DNA of 21,225 nucleotides, taken from positions 1 to 21,225 of the forward strand of contig DATBFX010000046.1 of NCBI GenBank assembly GCA_036558305.1, in the 5' to 3' direction. The notes below the pieces were generated by a model. That model was not told the DNA's origin and searched no databases. It saw only the letters and a list, made by a program, of their open reading frames with translations. Made by a program: the position numbers and the translations under genes. Source of the stretch: DATBFX01 sp036558305. GTDB lineage: Bacteria > Chloroflexota > Chloroflexia > Thermomicrobiales > UBA6265. This document shows positions 15,561-21,225 of the stretch, piece by piece. Position 1 is the first letter of the stretch; the number at the start of each line of letters is the position of its first letter.

Positions 15561-16330
15561 TCCCCCCGTGCCACGGCCGTGCTCGCCCTGGTCGCGGCCG
15601 ACGTCATCTGGGGCACGACCCTGGTCGCCACCAAACCGATGCTGGAGCGCGTGCCGCCGCTGACGCCGGCCACCGCCCGCTTTGCCGTCGCGCTCCTCGT
15701 CCTCCTCCCGCTCGTGCGCCGGGCCGGCAAGCGTCCGACGCTCGGACGGACACCGGCGTCTTCTTGCTCTACCTGACCCAGAACATCGGCCTGAGGTACA
15801 CCAGCGCCGCCAACGGCGCCCTGGTCCACGGTGGGATCCCGGTCGTGGCTGCGCTGATGGCCGTGCCCATCCTCGGCGAACGGTTGGACCGGCGGCGCCT
15901 GGGCGGTACTCTCGTCTCCGTCGCCGGCGTGGCCGCGGTGGTGCTCTTCGGACGCGTCGCCGGGGTCGGCCTCCCGGCCCTGGGCGATGTGCTGCTCCTG
16001 CTCAGCACCGTGGCATTCAGCGCCTACCTGGTCCTGGGCCGGCGCGCCTTCCCGGACGCCGGGGCGCTGCCCCTGGTCGCCGGCGTGACCTGCTACGGGC
16101 TGCTCTACTTGCTGCCGGCCAGCGCGGTCGAACTGGCGGTGCGGGGGATGGTACGCCCGACCGCCACGGACATCCTCGGGTTGCTCTACCTGGGCGGCGT
16201 CTGGCTGGTGACACGGCAGGCGAGACCGGCACCACCGATGCCGGACGCGATCGATGCCCCCGATCGCAACGGGCCAGAGGTGGCTGCGGCCTCGAGCGTG
16301 TTATGGACTTCGCAGAAGGTTCCGGCATGA
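15561..16330 (+). pseudogene. EamA/DMT-family transporter remnant with frameshift and internal deletion
   Basis: The first part (frame of 15579) reads A-V-L-A-L-V-A-A-D-V-I-W-G-T-T-L-V-A-T-K-P, the first helix of a ten-helix drug/metabolite transporter. It stops at 15774-15776. The protein continues in another frame from about 15750 (T-G-V-F-L-L-Y-L-T-Q-N, then Y-T-S-A-A-N-G-A-L-V-H-G-G-I-P) through helices 2-7. At about 16195 it jumps from L-G-L-L-Y-L-G to G-V-W-L-V-T-R, the usual end of the second EamA domain. Roughly 80 residues of helices 8-10 are therefore missing in frame. The N-terminal methionine region is replaced by the regulator fragment. Non-functional as written, unless sequencing error explains the frameshift. 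Confidence 0.82.
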
Positions 16331-16723
16331 GAGTGCCTCTGTTTCGAAGGCGAACACTCCGTTAGGCTGACGTTCGCTTGCCGACGGCGGCCTGTCGGGC
16401 GATGTCCCGCCCGAAACGGCTCATCCTGGCGGCTCACAGCGCGTCGAAACCCGCGCTCGGCAATCGGGCAACGACCGCTGGAACGGCGCGGCCGGTACCG
16501 ACACCGACGACAGTTGCTGAACGATCCACCTGGGAATCGCTGGCCTTCCGATCGCCCACCCGTCGGTCAGCTGAGCGTCGAGACCCCTAAAACTGTGACC
16601 GGAACTGTGGGTTGGCTTCGTGGTGAATGCCGCCCTGGGTCGGCAAACTCGGACTTGTGAATCAGCGGTCCGGGGAGGACGCCTCCTCCCCGTGCTGATC
16701 AATTGGCGAATGAGGAGACGACG
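16331..16723. other. Non-coding stretch between transporter remnant and RTX remnant
   Basis: About 390 bp without a supportable gene. It contains a 7-base inverted repeat (TCGGGCG 16395-16401 and CGCCCGA 16408-16414) without a T-run, and the strong stem-loop at 16661-16699. The open frames here have no homology that I recognise. Confidence 0.55.
16661..16699 (+). other. Strong stem-loop in the 5' leader of the RTX remnant
   Basis: GGGGAGGA (16672-16679), loop CGCC, and TCCTCCCC (16684-16691) form a perfect 8-pair stem. It is extended outside by ATCAGC (16661-16666) pairing with GCTGAT (16694-16699) across small internal loops. The ribosome-binding site GAGGAG (16712-16717) and ATG (16724) follow. 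It could be an upstream terminator without T-run, or a leader structure that shields or stabilises the message. Confidence 0.6.
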
Positions 16724-16896
16724 ATGCAGATGGTCAGGAAACTCGCCGCGATGCCGACCGTCGTCCTGCTCGCGAGTGCGCTCGCGGCACCGGGTCCGAA
16801 CACGGACGTCCGCCTCGGGGCCGACCTGCGACGGCGAACCGGCGTTCCAGATCCCCGGCGATGACGTGATCTACGGTGGTCTCGCCGACAACACCT
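16724..16896 (+). pseudogene. Secreted RTX-like calcium-binding protein remnant, frameshifted
   Basis: ATG at 16724 has GAGGAG six bases upstream. It opens a signal-peptide-like start (positive M-Q-M-V-R-K, hydrophobic V-V-L-L-A-S-A-L-A-A, then A-P-G-P). That frame stops at 16862-16864. From 16821 a second frame reads P-T-C-D-G-E-P-A-F-Q-I-P-G-D-D-V-I-Y-G-G, which resembles the entry into RTX/hemolysin-type repeats (C-D-G-x-P-A-T-I-x-G-T-P-G-D-D-x-I-x-G). Only one degenerate repeat unit is left before the similarity ends near 16896. I read this as a broken secreted protein. The second frame stays open into the orphan ORF downstream. Confidence 0.6.
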
Positions 16897-17033
16897 ACAT
16901 ACAAGTGTGTAGTCGTCACCGAGTTGAATTACGCGATGCGACGGATGCGTCGACTCGTGTGGAGACGCATGATGTCGTCGCGATCGGGAATAACCCGGCG
17001 CCGAAATGGAATGAGGTGATAGCGAGGGAGACG

Positions 17034-17462
17034 ATGGGAATGGTTGCGACGTTGGCAACGGAGTTCGTCGAAACGATGGGCGTCGACGGGGAGTTGGCGT
17101 TCGCGCTGGTCGCCGAAACGATGTCGCACGCCGAGCGCACGTTCGGCTCGCCGACCCACGGTCGCCTCCTCGATCGGTACGCGTTGGAGGCGGCGATCGA
17201 ACTCCTCAGTCGACCGGCGAGGGTGGTCGACTTTGTGCCGGACCCGACGGTATGCAGTGCCCGTCAGTCACTCACCGCACGCTCGCCCAAGGTGAAGTTA
17301 CAGCGGGTTGTCGAACAGTCGAACCGGCCCGACGCCACCACGGGGCCGTCTGATCTGAATATCGCTCTAACAGATTGCACGGAATGGACAGAGACGGGAG
17401 AAGCGCATGACTACGCCGCGGGGAAGCGGGTACGTCCGAAGTTGGCAGAGATGCACGGTTGA
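17034..17462 (+). CDS. Hypothetical protein, 142 residues
   Basis: ATG at 17034 has a GAGGGAG site close upstream. The frame runs to TGA at 17460-17462, and codons to about 17270 are strongly GC-ending, as in the real genes here. The first 75 residues look helical and acidic (V-A-T-L-A-T-E-F-V-E-T-M-G-V-D-G-E-L-A-F, then A-E-T-M-S-H-A-E-R-T-F-G). The last 60 residues look less coding-like. I recognise no family. The same frame is open upstream to 16620 and includes the RTX remnant, so it may instead be the tail of that gene after a deletion. Confidence 0.45.
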   Translation: MGMVATLATEFVETMGVDGELAFALVAETMSHAERTFGSPTHGRLLDRYALEAAIELLSRPARVVDFVPDPTVCSARQSLTARSPKVKLQRVVEQSNRPDATTGPSDLNIALTDCTEWTETGEAHDYAAGKRVRPKLAEMHG

Positions 17463-17568
17463 TGTGCACGCTGAACTGTCGAACTGTTCGTCGTTCGGTC
17501 GCTCGACTCACCGACGCGGTTTGCCCTCGATCTCAACGCCGTGCCCCGGTACCCACTCTCAACACCTC

Positions 17569-17597
17569 TTGACAGGTCCGATCCCATTAGGTAAGTT
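17569..17597 (+). promoter_or_regulatory. Promoter upstream of the sulfate/siroheme operon
   Basis: A perfect -35 TTGACA (17569-17574) is followed after 17 bases by TAAGTT (17592-17597), a poor -10 (three of six). The region is locally AT-richer than its surroundings. The -10 is overlapped by the palindrome at 17595-17610, the arrangement expected for repressor control. The nearest gene in this direction begins at 18020. Confidence 0.5.
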
Positions 17598-17637
17598 GTT
17601 GGTCAACAACTCAATTAAGACCCGTCACGAGTTGTTG
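17595..17637 (+). promoter_or_regulatory. Operator-like nested inverted repeats
   Basis: GTTGTTG (17595-17601), GT, CAACAAC (17604-17610) is a perfect 7-base inverted repeat. The right arm extended to CAACAACTC (17604-17612) also pairs perfectly with GAGTTGTTG (17629-17637). Three copies of one arm thus allow two mutually exclusive pairings. As DNA, the first palindrome resembles a dimeric repressor site. As RNA, the two pairings could form a switch. Confidence 0.55.
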
Positions 17638-17668
17638 AGGGGGTTGGACGTCGTCGGACGACCCCCTC
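17637..17668 (+). repeat. Inverted repeat GAGGGGGT / ACCCCCTC
   Basis: GAGGGGGT (17637-17644) and ACCCCCTC (17661-17668) are perfect 8-base arms, 16 bases apart. The inner sequence includes the self-complementary GTCGTC-G-GACGAC type core. It directly continues the operator-like repeats. It could be a leader hairpin. Confidence 0.5.
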
Positions 17669-17746
17669 ATGATGGGAACCGATCCGAATTGCCGCTGGGA
17701 CACGATACGATGCACCAGTCGGTCGCCGAGCATTGGACTACGCCCA

Positions 17747-17791
17747 CCGCGAGCCGCCTTAGGCGGCTCGCGGAGACCTCGAGCGCGGTCT
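17747..17791 (+). other. Perfect 12-bp hairpin plus second hairpin; attenuator or small-RNA terminator candidate
   Basis: CCGCGAGCCGCC (17747-17758), loop TTA, and GGCGGCTCGCGG (17762-17773) form a perfect stem. AGACC (17774-17778) and GGTCT (17787-17791) form a second small stem, ending in TTTC. A transcript from the promoter near 17569 would run about 190 bases to this point. No long T-run follows, so intrinsic termination is uncertain. Confidence 0.5.
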
Positions 17792-18019
17792 TTCTGGCGA
17801 CCTGGCGCTTCGTCTACGTCTTCTTTTCGAACGGAACCCCGTTCGACGCCCCCAATCGCAGCGAAACCTGTTTCGCCGCCTAATCGATCCCGGATCGCCG
17901 CCTGACGCCGGGCAGCCCGAGGGCATCCTCGCGCTGTGTTTGCGCCATCGGCCTTTGTGTCCATCGCTCGTGCCGCCCAACACCACCATGGGTCGCTCGG
18001 CAACAGGAGTCCCGCGTCG

Positions 18020-18691
18020 ATGTCCCACAGCTACTACCCGGTCGCCCTCGATCTAAACGGCAAACCCTGCCTCGTGGTCGGCGGCGGGGTCATCGCGGAT
18101 GGCAAACTCGACGCCCTCCTCGACGCCGGCGCCCGGATCACGGTCGTCAGCCCTGACGTCCTGCCACGCATCGAAGCACTCGCCACCGGGGGCCTGATCA
18201 CACTCCACCGTCGCCGCTACCGGTCGGCCGATATCGGCGGCACCTACCTCGTCATCGCCGCCACCCACGATCGGGCCGCAAATGCGGCGGTGGCGGCCGA
18301 CGGCCGGGCCGCCGGCGTCCTTGTCAACGCCGTCGACGACATCCCGAACTGCGATTTCTTCGCGGTTTCGGTCGTCCGGCGCGGCGACCTCCAACTCGCC
18401 ATCTCGACCGCCGGCCGCAGCCCCGCCTTCGCGCGGTGGATGCGCGAGTACCTCGATGCCTCCCTGCCGGCCGAGTTCGGCGACCTGCTGGCCATCCTCG
18501 GCGACGTGCGCGGAACGCTCAAGGCGCGCGGTCCGATCCCAGCCTACGAGCATTGGCAGGCCGCGATCACCGATGACGTGCTCGACGCCCTCCGGAGTGG
18601 CGACCGCGAGGGAGCCGCGACGCGGGTGTTCGATCGGGTCGTCGCCGGCGTCATCACCGACGAGGCGCCGGTTGCGGCGCTCGTCGATTGA
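18020..18691 (+). CDS. Precorrin-2 dehydrogenase / sirohydrochlorin ferrochelatase (Met8/SirC type)
   Basis: A 223-residue NAD-dependent enzyme of the siroheme branch; it oxidises precorrin-2 to sirohydrochlorin. The N-terminus has Y-Y-P-V-A-L-D-L and the Rossmann loop V-V-G-G-G. N-A-V-D-D-I-P-N-C-D-F-F with the conserved Asp follows, then V-V-R-R-G-D-L-Q-L-A-I-S-T-A-G-R-S-P-A. The length matches single Met8/SirC-type proteins and not the CysG fusion. Whether it also inserts iron cannot be told from sequence alone. AGGAG (18005-18009) lies ten bases before the ATG. It heads the operon; the SUMT gene starts 14 bases after its stop. Confidence 0.9.
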   Translation: MSHSYYPVALDLNGKPCLVVGGGVIADGKLDALLDAGARITVVSPDVLPRIEALATGGLITLHRRRYRSADIGGTYLVIAATHDRAANAAVAADGRAAGVLVNAVDDIPNCDFFAVSVVRRGDLQLAISTAGRSPAFARWMREYLDASLPAEFGDLLAILGDVRGTLKARGPIPAYEHWQAAITDDVLDALRSGDREGAATRVFDRVVAGVITDEAPVAALVD

Positions 18692-18705
18692 GAGGAGGAG
18701 GTCCG

Positions 18706-19542
18706 GTGCTACCCGGAGGAAGAGTCTCCATCGTCGGCGCCGGACCGGGCGATCCCGAGTTGATCACGGTCCGCGGTCTCGAACGCGTCCGCACCGCCGA
18801 CGTCCTGGTCTATGACCGATTGGTCGATCCGCAACTCGTTGCCGCCGCCCCGCCGTTCGCCGAGCGTGTTTTCGTCGGCAAGGCCGCCGGTTTCGCGGAG
18901 ATGGATCAGCGCGCGATCGAGGCGCTGTTGATCGACCGCGCGCGCGATGGTCACCACGTCGTCCGCCTCAAAGGCGGCGACCCCTTCGTCTTCGGCCGCG
19001 GCGGTGAGGAGGTCGCCAGCGTCGTCGCCGCCGGGATTCCGGTCGAGGTCGTCCCCGGGGTCACGTCCGTCGTTGGCGTTCCCGCGAGCGCGGGGATTCC
19101 GGTCACCCACCGTGGCGTGTCGTCCTCGGTCACGATCGTCACCGGTCACGAAGATCCGCGCAAGGACCAATCGGCCGTCGATTGGGATTGGCTCGCGGCT
19201 TCCCGCGGTACCGTCGTCGTCCTCATGGGGCTTCGCCGCTTGCCGATCATCTGCAACCGCCTGATCGCGGGCGGGCGCTCGCCTGAGACGCCGGCCGCGG
19301 CGATCTCGAACGGAACCTGGCCCGACGAGCGTGTGGTGGTCGCCCCGCTGGGCGAACTCGCCGCGGCGGTCGGAGTCGCCGAACTCGACGCGCCGACGCT
19401 CCTCGTCATCGGCGAGGTCGTCGGGCTGCGTGATCTTTTCCTCCCCGCCACCGGCAGGCCGGGCGAGTTCACCGCCGCCGCGGCGGGAGGCGACGCCGAA
19501 TCGTTGGTTCCCTGGCTTTCGTGGCTCGGCGCCGCCGACTGA
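18706..19542 (+). CDS. cobA: Uroporphyrinogen-III C-methyltransferase (SUMT)
   Basis: A 278-residue methyltransferase that uses two S-adenosylmethionine to turn uroporphyrinogen III into precorrin-2. It has V-G-A-G-P-G-D-P-E-L-I-T at the N-terminus, V-Y-D-R-L-V, V-R-L-K-G-G-D-P-F-V-F-G-R-G-G-E-E and V-P-G-V-T-S-V. P-A-S-A-G-I-P-V-T-H-R, T-G-H-E and V-V-L-M-G follow. I chose GTG at 18706 because GGAGGAGG (18693-18700) lies five bases upstream; a TTG at 18688 would overlap the previous gene. It supplies siroheme here. Its product is also the branch point to cobalamin, which the dehydratase in this window needs. Confidence 0.95.
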   Translation: MLPGGRVSIVGAGPGDPELITVRGLERVRTADVLVYDRLVDPQLVAAAPPFAERVFVGKAAGFAEMDQRAIEALLIDRARDGHHVVRLKGGDPFVFGRGGEEVASVVAAGIPVEVVPGVTSVVGVPASAGIPVTHRGVSSSVTIVTGHEDPRKDQSAVDWDWLAASRGTVVVLMGLRRLPIICNRLIAGGRSPETPAAAISNGTWPDERVVVAPLGELAAAVGVAELDAPTLLVIGEVVGLRDLFLPATGRPGEFTAAAAGGDAESLVPWLSWLGAAD

Positions 19543-19553
19543 TGGTGCGATCG

Positions 19554-19569
19554 AAGGAGCATGGGGATG
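19554..19569 (+). promoter_or_regulatory. Ribosome-binding site deciding the cysH start
   Basis: AAGGAG at 19554-19559 lies one base before a first ATG (19561) and seven bases before a second in-frame ATG (19567). The second spacing is right for initiation, so 19567 is the likely start. Confidence 0.65.
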
Positions 19570-20379
19570 CTTGATCTGGTGACACTCGCGCGGCCGGCGC
19601 GTCTGGACAAATCGGAGGTCGACGAGCTTGCCGAGGTCTTCGAGGATCGCTCGCCGCAGGAACTGCTGCGCTGGGCGATCGATCGGTTCGGCTTGAGGCT
19701 CGCGATCTCCACGAGTTTCCAGACCGACGGCATGGTCCTCTTGGATATGGCCTGGCGGATCGATCCCGGTATCCGGGTCGTCACCGTCGACAGCGGGCGA
19801 CTTCATCAGGAGACCTACGATCTGATGGAGGAGGTGCGCGACCGCTATGGCATCCAGATCGAGGTGTTCTACCCCGAGACGGCGGCGCTCCAGGAATTCG
19901 TCCAGACCAACGGCATCAATCCGTTCTACCGGAGTACCCCGCTCCGGCGTTCCTGCTGCGACATCCGCAAGGTCGAACCACTGAAACGCGCGCTGGCGGA
20001 GAGCGACGCCTGGATCTCCGGTCAACGGCGCGAGCACTCCGCCACGCGGCAAGGCGTCCGCAAACTGGAGATCGACCGCACCTGCGACGGCCGGCTCAAA
20101 CTCAATCCCCTCGCCGATTGGAGCGAGGATCGGGTCTGGGACTACGTCCGCGCCAACGACGTCCCCTACAACGCCCTCTACGACCGGGGTTACACCAGCA
20201 TCGGTTGCGCCCCCTGCACCCGCCCCACCGAACCGGGCGAAGACCCTCGCGCCGGTCGCTGGTGGTGGGAGCAAGACACCCCCAAAGAGTGCGGTATCCA
20301 CTGGAATTTCGAGCAGGCCGCGCTCGTCGCCCAGGCGGCGGCGCAGTTCGACCAACTGTTGGCAGGTGAGCGGTCATGA
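19567..20379 (+). CDS. cysH: Adenylylsulfate (APS/PAPS) reductase, [4Fe-4S] type
   Basis: A 270-residue thioredoxin-dependent reductase that converts activated sulfate to sulfite. S-T-S-F-Q-T-D-G-M-V-L-L and V-T-V-D-S-G-R-L-H-Q-E-T-Y form the nucleotide-binding PAPS-reductase fold. Cys130-Cys131 (S-C-C-D-I-R-K) and Cys214/Cys217 (G-C-A-P-C-T-R) are the four iron-sulfur ligands. Cys242 in K-E-C-G-I-H-W is the catalytic cysteine. The two cysteine pairs mark the APS-reducing type, not the cluster-free PAPS type of E. coli, though some members accept both. The stop overlaps the cysC start as ATGA. Confidence 0.95.
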   Translation: MLDLVTLARPARLDKSEVDELAEVFEDRSPQELLRWAIDRFGLRLAISTSFQTDGMVLLDMAWRIDPGIRVVTVDSGRLHQETYDLMEEVRDRYGIQIEVFYPETAALQEFVQTNGINPFYRSTPLRRSCCDIRKVEPLKRALAESDAWISGQRREHSATRQGVRKLEIDRTCDGRLKLNPLADWSEDRVWDYVRANDVPYNALYDRGYTSIGCAPCTRPTEPGEDPRAGRWWWEQDTPKECGIHWNFEQAALVAQAAAQFDQLLAGERS

Positions 20380-20951
20380 GTCTGAACGGGGAGCAGATGG
20401 AAGGCGGATTCACCCTCTGGTTGACCGGTCTCTCGGGTGCCGGCAAATCGACCCTGGCCGATGCCCTGGTCCCGATCATTCGGGACCGCTACGGCAAAGT
20501 CGAGGTTTTGGATGGCGACGTCGTCCGCACCAACCTCTCGAAAGGACTTGGGTTCAGTAAGGAAGACCGCGACACCAACATCCGACGCATCGGCTTCGTC
20601 GCGCACCTCCTGACACGCAACGGCGTCCCGGTGATCGTCGCCGCGATCTCGCCCTACCGCGAGGTCCGGAACGAGGTCCGCGACCAGATCGGTCGGTTCG
20701 TCGAGGTCCACGTCGATTGCTCGCTCGACGAGTTGACCCGCCGCGACGTCAAGGGGCTCTACGCCAAGGCGCTTCGCGGCGAGATCGCCAACTTCACCGG
20801 CGTCTCCGATCCCTACGAGGCGCCTCTCGATCCCGACGTCGTCGTCCAGAGCGACCGCGAGACGGTCGAAGAAGGTGTCGAAAAGATTCTCGACCGTCTT
20901 GATGCCCTCGGTTACCTGCCGGAACCGTTCGCCATTGGAGCACGCGCATGA
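20376..20951 (+). CDS. cysC: Adenylylsulfate kinase
   Basis: A 191-residue P-loop kinase that phosphorylates APS to PAPS. Walker A is G-L-S-G-A-G-K-S at residues 18-25. V-L-D-G-D-V-V-R, L-G-F-S-K-E-D-R-D-T-N-I-R-R-I-G-F-V-A, A-A-I-S-P-Y-R and V-K-G-L-Y-A-K-A are all family signatures, as is F-T-G-V-S-D-P-Y-E-A-P. Length is normal. The start overlaps the cysH stop and the stop overlaps the next start (ATGA at 20948-20951), so all three are coupled. A second ATG at 20397 behind GGGGAG is an alternative. Confidence 0.95.
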   Translation: MSLNGEQMEGGFTLWLTGLSGAGKSTLADALVPIIRDRYGKVEVLDGDVVRTNLSKGLGFSKEDRDTNIRRIGFVAHLLTRNGVPVIVAAISPYREVRNEVRDQIGRFVEVHVDCSLDELTRRDVKGLYAKALRGEIANFTGVSDPYEAPLDPDVVVQSDRETVEEGVEKILDRLDALGYLPEPFAIGARA

Positions 20952-21225
20952 GCACTTTGACCGTCACCCAACGGCCCCACGGCGGCCAACTCGTCGATCG
21001 CTTCGTCCCGCGCGAGGAGGCGTCCGCGTTCCGCGCCGAAGCCGCCTCGCTGCCGTCGCTGCCGCTGACCCGGCGCGACCATTGCGACCTCGAACTCCTC
21101 GCCAACGGCGGGTTTAGCCCGCTGACCGGCTTCATGCGCGAGGAGGACTACCGATCGTCCGTCACGACCGCCCACCTCGCCAACGGACTCGTTTGGTCGA
21201 TCCCGATTGCGCTGGCGGTCGAAGA
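20948..21225 (+). CDS. sat: Sulfate adenylyltransferase (ATP sulfurylase), N-terminal part
   Basis: The frame opened by ATG at 20948 runs off the window after 92 codons. It contains P-H-G-G-Q-L-V-D-R-F near the start and L-E-L-L-A-N-G-G-F-S-P-L-T-G-F-M later, both typical of the N-terminal domain of homo-oligomeric ATP sulfurylase (Sat/MET3 type). This enzyme makes APS from sulfate and ATP, the first step of the pathway. The catalytic H-x-x-H region lies beyond the window. It is coupled to cysC by ATGA. Confidence 0.93.
   Translation, partial: MSTLTVTQRPHGGQLVDRFVPREEASAFRAEAASLPSLPLTRRDHCDLELLANGGFSPLTGFMREEDYRSSVTTAHLANGLVWSIPIALAVE

Larger units (their letters stand above)
17463..18019. 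other. Non-coding regulatory region upstream of the sulfate operon
   Basis: About 557 bp without a supportable gene. It holds a promoter with an overlapping palindrome (17569-17612), nested inverted repeats to 17668 and a perfect 12-base hairpin (17747-17773) followed by a short second hairpin. The last 130 bases before the gene at 18020 show only its ribosome-binding site. I looked for SAM, cobalamin (B12 box) and T-box riboswitch signatures and saw none. Open frames on both strands here lack family similarity. Confidence 0.6.

Noticed and set aside
15254..17462. Transposon or insertion sequence as cause of the gene debris
   Set aside because: No transposase remnant, terminal inverted repeats or target duplication could be seen; deletions between short repeats are sufficient.
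17407..17883. Plus-strand open frame of 158 codons upstream of the sulfate operon
   Set aside because: Mixed codon use, no ribosome-binding site, and it runs through the promoter and hairpins. The inverted repeats explain the region better.
17611..18003. Minus-strand open frame of 130 codons upstream of the sulfate operon
   Set aside because: Arg/Gly-rich product without motif; no ribosome-binding site.
17463..18019. Known riboswitch (SAM, cobalamin or T-box) before the sulfate/siroheme genes
   Set aside because: I could not find the conserved cores, such as the B12 box or the T-box sequence. The structures present do not follow those layouts by eye.
18709..20355. Minus-strand open frame of 548 codons across SUMT and cysH
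   Set aside because: It spans two well-identified genes on the plus strand and their gap; no start signal and no motifs.

Overview
The window is a high-GC bacterial chromosome segment with third-position GC bias and short intergenic gaps. Many genes overlap by 1 to 4 bases. My best guess is Chloroflexota, probably Thermomicrobia/Sphaerobacterales-like. The grounds are the codon style, the DUF1684 and SBBP-repeat proteins, the fused diol dehydratase, and a LuxR/AfsR-type ATPase remnant whose N-terminus looks like those of Thermomicrobiales. This placement is inferred, not proven.

Layout. Positions 1-835 hold the C-terminal end of an SBBP-repeat protein, with a convergent DUF1684 gene. Positions 1620-3625 carry a UDP-glucuronate decarboxylase-like SDR and glutamate racemase. 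A gap of about 550 bp precedes a full-length lon protease, which ends in a clear intrinsic terminator (6681-6712). Positions 6813-9055 hold a two-gene unit with ATGA coupling: a COG3375-type GNAT acetyltransferase and an enolase-superfamily OSBS/N-succinylamino-acid racemase.

On the minus strand, 14539 down to 9183 is a complete coenzyme-B12-dependent diol/glycerol dehydratase operon. Its order is a large+medium subunit fusion, small subunit, a Nudix hydrolase, reactivase large subunit and reactivase small subunit. No microcompartment shell genes are present. A pyridoxamine-phosphate-oxidase-like flavoprotein gene lies just upstream on the same strand.

Positions 15254-17462 are a decayed zone: a frameshifted fragment of a LuxR/AfsR-type NTPase regulator, a damaged EamA/DMT transporter and a frameshifted secreted RTX-like protein. 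They are followed by one plausible orphan ORF. Positions 17463-18019 are non-coding but dense in inverted repeats and promoter-like sequence. They lead into the sulfate-assimilation/siroheme operon: precorrin-2 dehydrogenase, SUMT, [4Fe-4S] CysH, CysC and the start of ATP sulfurylase, which runs off the end.

How the genes work together. The last operon activates sulfate (Sat, CysC), reduces it to sulfite (CysH) and makes siroheme for sulfite reductase (SUMT and precorrin-2 dehydrogenase). The dehydratase operon would turn 1,2-diols or glycerol into aldehydes, with its own reactivase. The GNAT plus racemase pair fits an N-succinyl route for converting D- to L-amino acids. I see no tRNA, rRNA, CRISPR array or intact mobile element.
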